From: JADKCL01 sp031415375
Lineage (GTDB): Bacteria; Bacteroidota; Bacteroidia; J057; JADKCL01
Length of the DNA stretch: 48,665 nt
Assembly: GCA_031415375.1 (NCBI GenBank)
Contig: JANORP010000010.1
Location: 1-48,665 of the forward strand
Reading direction: 5' to 3'
In this document: in pieces, positions 33,282 through 40,602 of the stretch
Layout of the letters: each line of letters opens with the position of its first letter
How positions within the stretch are numbered: position 1 is the stretch's first letter
Program-made: the position numbers and the translations under genes
The notes under the pieces: generated by a model
Database searches by the model: none
What the model was told of the DNA's origin: nothing
What the model saw: only the letters and a program-made list of their open reading frames with translations

Positions 33282-33496
33282 TTTGAGTGTGTAACAATCT
33301 AGGGGAGACCAATAAAAATTGCTGAGTCCGAGGCCTCTGGCCGAAGGACGATCGACCGTTTGCCTCCGGCCTAAAACGCTCAAAATCGGCGATTTCAGTT
33401 GATTCCGCCGGAGGCAAACTGTCTATGCCCTCCCGCTTTGCGAGGACGCAGTGCGGCAGGATGCCGCGGGCTCCCCCAATTTGTTACACACTCGAA
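33282..33496. mobile_element. 215-bp element with 29-bp terminal inverted repeats (MITE-like)
   Basis: The left end 33282-33310 and the right end 33468-33496 are inverted repeats matching at 24 of 29 positions, including a perfect 13-base core GAGTGTGTAACAA (33285-33297) against TTGTTACACACTC (33481-33493). Inside lies a second perfect 13-base inverted pair GTTTGCCTCCGGC (33358-33370) / GCCGGAGGCAAAC (33407-33419). It is placed almost symmetrically, with 60 and 61 bases to the respective cores. Smaller hairpins occur between. No transposase fits in 215 bp, and no clear target-site duplication is visible. It may be a non-autonomous transposon or a structured intergenic repeat. Confidence 0.6.
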
Positions 33497-33577
33497 CCAT
33501 TTCGAGATCTGAAATTCTTCGCCAAATTTAACGGGGCTACGCATGATGGTGCAAATCCAGTGAGCATGTTGTATGCC

Positions 33578-34039
33578 TCAAAGGAAGCCAGATATATCGC
33601 ATCTTACCCGCAAATTGGCGGTATCCTCAACCAACCGATGGACATCTAAAATGGGGAGCAGAAAAGGGGCGATGCCAATCCGGTCGGTTTTCTCATAGAG
33701 CAATCCTCTTGCGGATCCTATCGTAATGCTACCTAGCTTCAGTAGAAACGCGCGCGGCAAGATCACGTCTTTTGCTCCTGCCAAATAAATTTGATTCCAA
33801 ACCTGATCCTCAATTTCGAAAAAGCAAAACACATTCAATTCAAGCAACGGCTGTTCAGGCGATCGATAAGCAAGGCTCAGGCTAGCGACTACCACACGCC
33901 TACTTGGCTCGACAGACCAGTGCAATTTTGCGGCAACCGACAGCCCCGTATCCGTAAGCGGGAGCTGACCTCGAAGCTCAAAGTCTGCGACAAGCAGATC
34001 GACGAGCCTAAATTCAATGTCTTCCTTCAAAATAGTCAT
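33578..34039 (-). CDS. SecB-like chaperone of a toxin-antitoxin-chaperone module
   Basis: A 153-aa soluble protein with the order of elements of the SecB fold: an opening strand FRLVDLLVADFELRG, antiparallel strands (VAAKLHWSVEP, VVVASLSLAYRS, LLELNVFCFFEIED), then a helix and the characteristic C-terminal segment LPRAFLLKLGSITIGSARGLLYEKTDRIG...LLPILDVHRLV. The latter matches the SecB-family S-x-x-R-G-x-L-x-x-K-T and LP-hydrophobic pattern. TAC chaperones bind the antitoxin's C-terminal tail so that it folds and neutralises the toxin. The ATG (34039) overlaps the antitoxin stop by 4 bases (ATGA), which indicates translational coupling. It is last in the operon, ahead of the 215-bp inverted-repeat element. 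Confidence 0.75.
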   Translation of the reverse strand: MTILKEDIEFRLVDLLVADFELRGQLPLTDTGLSVAAKLHWSVEPSRRVVVASLSLAYRSPEQPLLELNVFCFFEIEDQVWNQIYLAGAKDVILPRAFLLKLGSITIGSARGLLYEKTDRIGIAPFLLPILDVHRLVEDTANLRVRCDISGFL

Positions 34040-34485
34040 GCGGTGCAGTGCATTGTTTGTCGCGAAAAGTGTACAAACTGCTTTGACACACGTACTGGGC
34101 TAGAATCGCTACCTAGATAATAATCGACTGAAACAGATGGGTTGAATTGGGAGGCGCCGACACGTCGATGCTCGCCGACAAAGATCGTCATGAGTGGTAT
34201 TCCTAGGGCTTTTTCCAGCTTGGTAATCGTCTCAAGGCTCAGATTTTCTGCACCTTTCACGATTTTGTTGATGTATTGTGGCGATACTTCAATGCGCTCT
34301 GCAAGAATCTTCTGACTTAATTTTTGCGAACGAATTGTGCGCAATACCTGAATGGCAATGGCAGCTGATTTTTGGCGCCATCCATCCTGTAATTGCCGAT
34401 TGAGTGCCTCATTATGCCACTCGCTAGTGTCTGCTTTCTCGGCAACCAATGCTTTAAAGCGTTCCATATTTCCTTGCTTTTTCAT
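34036..34485 (-). CDS. XRE-family antitoxin with C-terminal extension
   Basis: The frame opens at 34569. The ATG at 34485 is chosen because GGAGG precedes it at 8 bases and the upstream 28 codons look non-protein-like (149 aa). A Cro/CI-type helix-turn-helix occupies about residues 46-96 (LSQKILAERIEVSPQYINKIVKGAENLSLETITKLEKAL). Beyond it, residues ~105-149 form a tail with several aromatic and hydrophobic residues (FNPSVSVDYYLG, QFVHFS), the place where TAC antitoxins carry the chaperone-addiction segment. It is expected to bind the operon's operator and to neutralise the toxin. Toxin-first gene order, as in HigBA systems. Confidence 0.8.
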   Translation of the reverse strand: MKKQGNMERFKALVAEKADTSEWHNEALNRQLQDGWRQKSAAIAIQVLRTIRSQKLSQKILAERIEVSPQYINKIVKGAENLSLETITKLEKALGIPLMTIFVGEHRRVGASQFNPSVSVDYYLGSDSSPVRVSKQFVHFSRQTMHCTA

Positions 34486-34608
34486 TTTTTCATCCTCCGC
34501 TTTTTTCGATTTAGGGTTTCTGCTCAAGATATTGATCCCAAAAGAGGTTCCGAGTACGCACTGGTACAATGCTCGGCGTAATTTTTTCTGATCTTGACAA
34601 TTGAAAAT

Positions 34609-35160
34609 CTAAACTACAAGCTCCCGAAATCCATCCAGATCTTCAATTCCTTCACTTCTCAAGTATGCGCGAGCTTCTTCCATTCGCCGCAATTGTTCCA
34701 ATGTATGTGGCCGCTCTTGCATTGTTCGGCTCAACTTAATCGCACTACCTACCACGAGATAGCATCCTTGCTCGATTTTGATCGCATAGATTCGCAACCA
34801 AGTATTACGAGCAGGTCCTTTGGCTTTCCGTTTGCTCAGTGGCAGCGCCCGAAATTCCTGGTCATGCAACGAAACGAATAGGCTATCGAGGTCCGGAATA
34901 CTACCCTCATTTTCTGGACGGCAAAGGCTCAGTAGCCGAGATTCCATGGCTTTCGCTTCCTCAATGGTTGCCCATATTGCTTCTTCTACGCTGCCCAATC
35001 GATAAAATCCATGTTGTAGGTCTTCCCGATTGCTTTCAAAGAACGCTTCTAGGTATTCAATATCCTGCCAATTGGAGAAGGCTTTGGAAAATTCATCTTT
35101 GTTTTCTCCATCCCGCTTCACTCCCCACAATTTCTCCCCAAAGATACGCACAATTTTCAT
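34609..35160 (-). CDS. Candidate RelE/HigB-like toxin of the TAC module
   Basis: The frame opens at 35202; the ATG at 35160 gives the natural start MKIVRIFGEKLWGVKRDGE (183 aa). The C-terminal half carries WLRIYAIKIEQGCYLVVGSAIKLSRTMQERPHT, then two helices (LEQLRRMEEARAYL). This pattern (strand-strand-'G.AIKL'-helix) occurs in Bacteroidota toxin-like proteins partnered with XRE antitoxins and is compatible with a RelE/HigB mRNA-interferase fold. Basic residues K110-RKAKGPAR and R123 could contact RNA. The first ~100 residues are acidic and not recognised. It is the first gene after the palindrome-covered promoter. The toxin assignment comes mainly from context and is the least certain of the three. 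Confidence 0.6.
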   Translation of the reverse strand: MKIVRIFGEKLWGVKRDGENKDEFSKAFSNWQDIEYLEAFFESNREDLQHGFYRLGSVEEAIWATIEEAKAMESRLLSLCRPENEGSIPDLDSLFVSLHDQEFRALPLSKRKAKGPARNTWLRIYAIKIEQGCYLVVGSAIKLSRTMQERPHTLEQLRRMEEARAYLRSEGIEDLDGFRELVV

Positions 35161-35230
35161 GTTATCAACCCACAGGTTTATTTTCCCCTCTTTTTTCCTC
35201 ACTACCCAAAACTGAAGTGGTTAATTTCAA

Positions 35231-35264
35231 TAGCAAATATACAAACATAATTTGCTAAATGCAA
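35231..35264 (-). promoter_or_regulatory. TAC operon promoter with overlapping palindromic operator
   Basis: On the minus strand, TATATTTG (35241-35234) fits the Bacteroidota -7 consensus TAnnTTTG, with a TTG (35264-35262) 20 bases upstream in the -33 position. An inverted repeat, TAGCAAAT (35231-35238) and ATTTGCTA (35250-35257) with an 11-base spacer, lies over the -7 box and spacer. This is the expected place for autorepression by the XRE antitoxin. Confidence 0.65.
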
Positions 35265-35293
35265 TTCTTGAGAGCTTTTGTTTCTGGTCGGCT

Positions 35294-35319
35294 CTCGATT
35301 TGGCGGGAATCGAGGGTTT
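35294..35319 (+). promoter_or_regulatory. Hairpin with T-run upstream of the CHAD gene
   Basis: CTCGATT (35294-35300) pairs with AATCGAG (35308-35314) around a 7-base loop, followed by GGTTTTTG. It lies just before the preferred CHAD start (35337). It could block plus-strand read-through or act as an attenuator or operator. Confidence 0.4.
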
Positions 35320-35336
35320 TTGTCTATTTTGGCAGC

Positions 35337-36209
35337 ATGGAACCTCTAGTGCAAAATGATCTCGCCTTGGTGATTTGGAATTTTTTTCAGGTAAATCGTG
35401 ATATCATTTTGTCCAAGGTCAAGGTAGGCCCTGGTGTATATCAAGAGGTTGCAGTTCATGAACTAAGGGTTGCGACAAAAAAAATTCGCGCTGTTTATCG
35501 CCTCTGTCAAGAAATATCAAAAGGAGATTTCAAAGCCAAGTCCGAAATGACCGAGCTACGCACGCTTTTCAGGGCGGCAGGGACCTTGCGTGAGCTTCAG
35601 GTGGATCAAATCGTGCTGGAGACCTATGAACAATTGCATTTGGCAAGCTATTGCAAGCTTTCAAAGTTACTTTTGAAAGAGCGAAGGGCTGCTTCCCCTC
35701 GATATCAGGCCGCAAGAAAAGCTTTTCAGCAAAAGAGTTTCGCATCGCCAACAAAAAAAATCGCCACCTTGCTTGAAGATACTTCGGCTGATGCCCTCGC
35801 GGAAGCAGTAGTTCGTCTTGCGCAGTCACGACTCGAGGAGGCATTTCAAGCAATGCCGTTGGGTTATGAACCTGAGCTGATCCACAAGGCGCGCATCTAT
35901 TTAAAGGAGGCGATGTATCTTATCGGTCTTTTGCATAGCGCCAACCATCGTTCGGATTTTGATACGCAGCGATTGACCGATGCCAAATTTGCCGCAGAAA
36001 TTGCTGGTGATTGGCATGACCGAGAAGTCTTTTTTCAATGGCTACAAATTCAACTAAGATCGCAGACGACCGTCCATAAGGTGGAAAAAAATTATTCAAT
36101 TTTGTTGCAAGATCTAAATGTAAACACGCGCGGACTTGTCAAACGGTTTCGAGAGGCAATGCAAACGATGCATTCGCCAACCAACTCAAGCCCCAAAGCC
36201 GGGCAATGA
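35337..36209 (+). CDS. CHAD-domain protein
   Basis: With the ATG at 35337 the protein is 290 aa and begins at the domain itself; the frame from 35259 adds 26 non-typical residues. Two halves of the conserved-histidine alpha-helical domain are visible. The first is HELRVATKKIRAVYRLCQ (H41 and basic residues), the second LIHKARIYLKEAMYLIGLL (about 180-200) with a following DWHDREVFFQWL. CHAD domains bind polyphosphate or other polyanions through these basic His/Lys/Arg faces. It has no CYTH partner domain and no signal peptide, so it is cytoplasmic. It is divergent from the TAC operon. Its last 24 bases overlap the 3' end of the opposing HEAT/cyclophilin gene. Confidence 0.87.
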   Translation: MEPLVQNDLALVIWNFFQVNRDIILSKVKVGPGVYQEVAVHELRVATKKIRAVYRLCQEISKGDFKAKSEMTELRTLFRAAGTLRELQVDQIVLETYEQLHLASYCKLSKLLLKERRAASPRYQAARKAFQQKSFASPTKKIATLLEDTSADALAEAVVRLAQSRLEEAFQAMPLGYEPELIHKARIYLKEAMYLIGLLHSANHRSDFDTQRLTDAKFAAEIAGDWHDREVFFQWLQIQLRSQTTVHKVEKNYSILLQDLNVNTRGLVKRFREAMQTMHSPTNSSPKAGQ

Positions 36210-38150
36210 TATTGTGACGATTTTGTCCCCGATTTGCAAAGCCTCTACGACATCCATTCCCTCGATCACATAGCCGAATATCGTGTAACGCCCATCGAGG
36301 TGTGGCACGGAACAATGTGTGATAAACCATTGGCAGCTCTCGGTATCTTTACCTGCCGATGCCATACCGATCGCCCCGGTACTGTAGTGCAGTGGTGCCC
36401 ACTCAGACCGTATGGTCGCAGGCGTGCTGCCCCAACCGTCCCCGCGCGGGCAACCGCCTTGGGCGACAAAGGAGGGAACCACACGGTGCAGGCGTTTACC
36501 ATTGTAAAAACCTGATTGGACCAATTTTACAAAATTGGCGACTGAGCCAGGCGCATCCTCCACGTTCAGCCTTACGACCACTTTGCCACGATTGGTGGTG
36601 ATCATTGCCGTCTGCCCGCTTGGTAGCCCGCGCACCAACGCCCAATCGATGGGGTTTTGAAAGCCCAATTTGTGCGGTTCGACTTCCTTACCATCGATTA
36701 TGGCGATCGCTTTTAACACGCCATTGTAGGCTTCGATCTCATCTGGCAGATGCAGTTTTTTCAGCGCGGAGTCCAAAAACTCCGTCTTGGTGATTTTGGA
36801 TACAAACCCAATAGGGGCATTGGCGATGTGCTCTGCACACATCGCGACCAAGCCAGGATCACCTGTGCGCACTACTTGTTGGATGTTTTGAAGGACTTCG
36901 CGGTCGCTAGGGCCAGATTTAGTGAAGAATCCAAGGTATGCCTCAAGGGCGTAAGTCGAAACTACGGGTTCATTTTTGAGGGCAATAGCGACGATGCGAC
37001 CGTGCTGGGCGGCATCTTGCCCCAAAGCAACGTAGAGCGCAGCTTGCTCATAAAGTTGGGCGCTAGCCATCAGTGAATCGATACAATGTCCCACGAGCGT
37101 CGTGCCGCCTACATCATGTTTGGCGTAGGCCAGTTTCATCGCCTGCTTCAGCAACAGCGCACGCGGCCTCCATGCCGATACACTACGTGCCAGAGTCAGC
37201 ATTGTGCCGTAATCACCTTTGGAATGTTCTTCAAGGTACTCTGCCGCTCCCACTGCAACTTGTTCGGCAGTAGCATGCACAGCCTCCATCGCTACCGCAC
37301 TCAAGTCGTGTACCGATCCCGCACCACGAAATGCATTTGCGCGGGTCATTGCTGACTCGCTGCTATCGGCGACGATTTTGCGCAATGCCGATGTACAGGC
37401 TGTGTCGCTACAACGTGCAAATGCCCGCACAAGTTGCTGGCGCACATCATCGTCCTGGATGGTCTGCATCGGTTGGAGGAGCAAGGCGGGTTCAGCAATT
37501 GGGCCAGCCTCGGCTACACGACCGAGAAATGCAGCGGCATATAGTTGGGCAAGCGCGTCCTTTTCCTGCAAGATATCCAATGCAAATCGTTGCGCGCCGA
37601 CGGGCACCCGCTTGCGCAGGCCTGCACGGTACACCGCTTGCATCAGTGCACCTTGGGTGCCATCGGGGAGGGCATTATCGGCATACATCGCCAACGCGAT
37701 TGTGAGTTGTTCTTTCGTGCCAGCTTTGCCCAGCGCCTCACCAACTCGCAATTGTGTTTTGCCCGTGGTATGGGTCATTGCATCGATCAAGTGACCGGCA
37801 AATGTGCTATCTCCAAGCTGTCCGATCGCCCATGCGGCGGCGCCGACAACCTCAGAGTCACTTTCTTCGAGCATTTCTTGAAGCCTTGGCCCGGCTTTGG
37901 CATCTTGTACTGAGCCAAACACCTGTGCGGCTTCTTTCCTGATACTTGCACTGCTATCGTCGAGGTAGGGCAGCAGCGAGTCGGTCGCGCGGCGGTCGGC
38001 GAGGTCGTAAATGCGAAGGATCGCTGGATTGTCGAATTTATTGATCGGTTGAGGGGCTTCCTGCATTTCGGAATTCTCCCGGCCACCATTGCCACAAGAG
38101 CTGAGTGCCATCAAGGCAGTGACGCACAAAACACTTATTTTTTGATTCAT
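36186..38150 (-). CDS. HEAT-repeat lipoprotein fused to a cyclophilin domain
   Basis: A 654-aa exported lipoprotein (lipobox MALSSC, C19). Residues ~40-480 are HEAT-like helical repeats (for example DDSSASIRKEAAQVFGSVQD, DSEVVGAAAWAIGQLGD). Residues ~510-654 form a cyclophilin-type PPIase: TTNRGKVVVRLNVEDAPGSVANFVKL, RLHRVVPSFVAQGG, then WFITHCSVPHLDGRYTIFGYVIEGMDVV. The catalytic Arg (in RLHRVVP) and the FxxQGG motif are present. It should act in the periplasm as a folding factor with a protein-binding scaffold. The 3' end overlaps the convergent CHAD gene by 24 bases. The GH113-like lipoprotein lies 48 bases upstream on the same strand and may share a transcript. Confidence 0.9.
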   Translation of the reverse strand: MNQKISVLCVTALMALSSCGNGGRENSEMQEAPQPINKFDNPAILRIYDLADRRATDSLLPYLDDSSASIRKEAAQVFGSVQDAKAGPRLQEMLEESDSEVVGAAAWAIGQLGDSTFAGHLIDAMTHTTGKTQLRVGEALGKAGTKEQLTIALAMYADNALPDGTQGALMQAVYRAGLRKRVPVGAQRFALDILQEKDALAQLYAAAFLGRVAEAGPIAEPALLLQPMQTIQDDDVRQQLVRAFARCSDTACTSALRKIVADSSESAMTRANAFRGAGSVHDLSAVAMEAVHATAEQVAVGAAEYLEEHSKGDYGTMLTLARSVSAWRPRALLLKQAMKLAYAKHDVGGTTLVGHCIDSLMASAQLYEQAALYVALGQDAAQHGRIVAIALKNEPVVSTYALEAYLGFFTKSGPSDREVLQNIQQVVRTGDPGLVAMCAEHIANAPIGFVSKITKTEFLDSALKKLHLPDEIEAYNGVLKAIAIIDGKEVEPHKLGFQNPIDWALVRGLPSGQTAMITTNRGKVVVRLNVEDAPGSVANFVKLVQSGFYNGKRLHRVVPSFVAQGGCPRGDGWGSTPATIRSEWAPLHYSTGAIGMASAGKDTESCQWFITHCSVPHLDGRYTIFGYVIEGMDVVEALQIGDKIVTISLPGFGA

Positions 38151-38197
38151 AGCAAGACGAATGTAGGAATTTCTCAGTTATCGGACAGCCCTCGCCA

Positions 38198-40528
38198 TCA
38201 TCGCTTTTCAAACCAATCCCTGACCAATTGCTCGGCCGGCTTTCCAAGAGGAGTGAATCCCATCGGGTCATACCGTGCATCGTCCATGTAGGCTGGCCAC
38301 TTCCAAAGGTAAATGCCACGAAACCAGTCCTTTCCTTCCAGTCCAGCAATCATGGCCTTGTAGCATGCAGCTTGGCAGGTAGTGTCTGTCTTGCGACCAT
38401 CGGCCTCGGCATGTGGATTGGCCCAGGGTGTCGTGCAGCTCCTAAAGCCGATCTCCGTAAATAACACTGGCTTTTTAGTTGCGAGGGCCACTTTTTCAAC
38501 CGTTTGCACCACTTCTGCAAAACCTGCATCGAGCTCTTTTTGCTTGGGATTGTCCTTTTTGGAAATCGGATAATAGCAGTTAACCGCGACGTAGTCCAGC
38601 GCGTCCCAAAACTTGCACTGTTCAAATTCCTCACCCCAATTGGCGGCGTAGGTCATTTTCCCATGGTAGATGCCGCGCAACTTGCCGATCATCTTGCGCC
38701 AATCATCGGGGCGTTGCAAGGTCGCCTTGCTAAACTCCACACCGATGCACAAGGTCTCTACCTCATACAACTCTGCCATGATGGCATAGTGGCGAATCCA
38801 GCGATAATAGCGGTCAAAGAAGAGTAGCCAGTCATCTTCGTTTTGCATCGCGACCTCACCCGTCCAATCATTCCATGGCCAAACCTGTGGTTTGATCATG
38901 ACAGATATGCCCGATTGGCGGGCGCTCCAGATGCAGTGCACGATGCTCTCGTCGTTTTCTGCACCAGCGCCTTCTGAAAAATCCAGCCATGAGGGTGCGT
39001 GGACATCTTCCATGCCGGCATAGGGAATGATCGCCACTGCATTGCAGTGTAGGGATTTAGCGGTATAGTCGATCGATTTTGTTGCCTCAGCAGACAGATA
39101 GCCATTGAAAACCTGATAGCCTTCGTGGGCAAAATTGAAGGCTTTTTGAAACGATGTCGAAGCCACCGATGGGGTAGAGTTCGGCGCCGCAGAGGGAAGT
39201 GCTTGCAGATAGCCGTTAAATCCGGCATCGAGGCCTGTCAATCGCGTGGGTACAGGTTTTTGATAGAACTGTAGGAAGCCTTGAGCGCCCCAGGTCTTCA
39301 CCAAATAGGTGACCAATGCCGCCGACATACATTCCTTTAAGTAAGGTGACTCATGTGCCCAAGTTTCGGCATCTAGCATTTCGGCGATGGGAAGTCGCGC
39401 GCCACCCTCCCAAAATCGCTTTGCCCACGCAGACCAGCCGTGCCGATGCCAATGTGGTGTCGCCATTACAGACAAGCCCAGCTCTAGTTGCGGCATTTTG
39501 GCAACGCCTAAGTGTTGGCGAATCAGCCATAAATTAGTTGCTTGGTTGGAGCGCCCTGCATGCTCGGGATGCACCACCAAATGCAGGCTGCTATCGCGTT
39601 CATCAAGGGAGGCCGCTTGAGTATCCCCGGTCGCAAGGCCTTTGAGCTCTGCCGAAGGATACAAGTGGATTTTTGCCTTTTCTTTCTCCAAATCCCAGCC
39701 AAACATCGTGCGCAGATCGGTCCAAGCCTGCTGCAACTCGGCACCGATGGAATCGCCGACTGCCGTCGAATAGGCAGATTGGTGGTCGTAATACTGAATG
39801 TTGTCTATTTCGGCCTTGAGTGCGCCATCATGCCCGAAATCCCAATGCGTTTTTTTTCCGATTTTCCATTCCTTGGGATCAGATTCATCAAAAAACCCCA
39901 TCACTTTACGACGGCCTGCATCATGAAGTTGATAGCCCCAACCGCTGATCGCAAACCAGAAAAATGGCTGCTCAAATGATTTTTGCAATTGCTGATAGAT
40001 ATCTGTCTCACGCATGCCTGTGGTCAAGCTGAGCGGTAAGTTGGGTGCTAGTGGATTGGGGTAAAAGCCAATGCTGAGCGTCGTATGGTCGCCGTATTGC
40101 TGCCGATTAAATTCTAGGCTCTGCTCGGTGACATTGAATGGCAACTGGGGGAGGACGCGTCGCAAGACTCCATTGTTTTTGGGTGTGCCAATGAGGTAGA
40201 GTGGCATCTCATGTAGCTCAGCATCGGTCACCTCGCGGTCACTGCGCACGACCACGATCATGCGCGACTTTTGCTGACTCATGCCCACGAGCAAATCTTT
40301 GTACTGCATCGCTGCAACGGAATCCCCTGTGCCATAGACGAATAGCATCTTGCCTGCATTGCGGTAGGCTTCTATGAGTCCGTCGCGGCTCATGCCTTCT
40401 GGTACCGTTTTGCCGATGGCCTCGCGGCCTTGGGTTGTGCAGGATAGCAGGATCATCAGCAGCAATGAAGCAACGATCCCCTGCAATTGGTCACGTCGAT
40501 GAGGGATTTTTCCGAGCATTCTTTTCAT
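38198..40528 (-). CDS. Lipoprotein with C-terminal GH113-like glycoside hydrolase domain
   Basis: A 776-aa exported lipoprotein (lipobox MILLSC, C30). The N-terminal ~420 residues comprise a domain of unknown family that resembles a peptidase/gluzincin-like region in layout but has no HExxH. From about residue 455 (FQKAFNFAHEGYQVFNGYLS...SLHCNAVAIIPY) a TIM-barrel like GH113 mannanase-type enzymes is seen. The likely acid/base is E598 (IGVEFSK) and the nucleophile E692 (PVLFTEIGFRS), with WPAYMDD near the end. It may cut a mannan-like or related polysaccharide at the cell surface. The substrate is not established. It has no SusC/SusD genes nearby, so it is not part of a classical polysaccharide utilisation locus. 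Confidence 0.82.
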   Translation of the reverse strand: MKRMLGKIPHRRDQLQGIVASLLLMILLSCTTQGREAIGKTVPEGMSRDGLIEAYRNAGKMLFVYGTGDSVAAMQYKDLLVGMSQQKSRMIVVVRSDREVTDAELHEMPLYLIGTPKNNGVLRRVLPQLPFNVTEQSLEFNRQQYGDHTTLSIGFYPNPLAPNLPLSLTTGMRETDIYQQLQKSFEQPFFWFAISGWGYQLHDAGRRKVMGFFDESDPKEWKIGKKTHWDFGHDGALKAEIDNIQYYDHQSAYSTAVGDSIGAELQQAWTDLRTMFGWDLEKEKAKIHLYPSAELKGLATGDTQAASLDERDSSLHLVVHPEHAGRSNQATNLWLIRQHLGVAKMPQLELGLSVMATPHWHRHGWSAWAKRFWEGGARLPIAEMLDAETWAHESPYLKECMSAALVTYLVKTWGAQGFLQFYQKPVPTRLTGLDAGFNGYLQALPSAAPNSTPSVASTSFQKAFNFAHEGYQVFNGYLSAEATKSIDYTAKSLHCNAVAIIPYAGMEDVHAPSWLDFSEGAGAENDESIVHCIWSARQSGISVMIKPQVWPWNDWTGEVAMQNEDDWLLFFDRYYRWIRHYAIMAELYEVETLCIGVEFSKATLQRPDDWRKMIGKLRGIYHGKMTYAANWGEEFEQCKFWDALDYVAVNCYYPISKKDNPKQKELDAGFAEVVQTVEKVALATKKPVLFTEIGFRSCTTPWANPHAEADGRKTDTTCQAACYKAMIAGLEGKDWFRGIYLWKWPAYMDDARYDPMGFTPLGKPAEQLVRDWFEKR

Positions 40529-40602
40529 GTTTTAATTGGCATCCACATAACGAGAGCTGTATTCCAGGGCCTTGCATAGCAGGCAACGGTTTACCAGGCA
40601 CT

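Noticed and set aside
33043..33417. 124-codon minus-strand frame spanning the inverted-repeat element and the 63-bp repeats
   Set aside because: It crosses the boundary of the 215-bp element and competes with the smaller frame that has a proper ribosome site.
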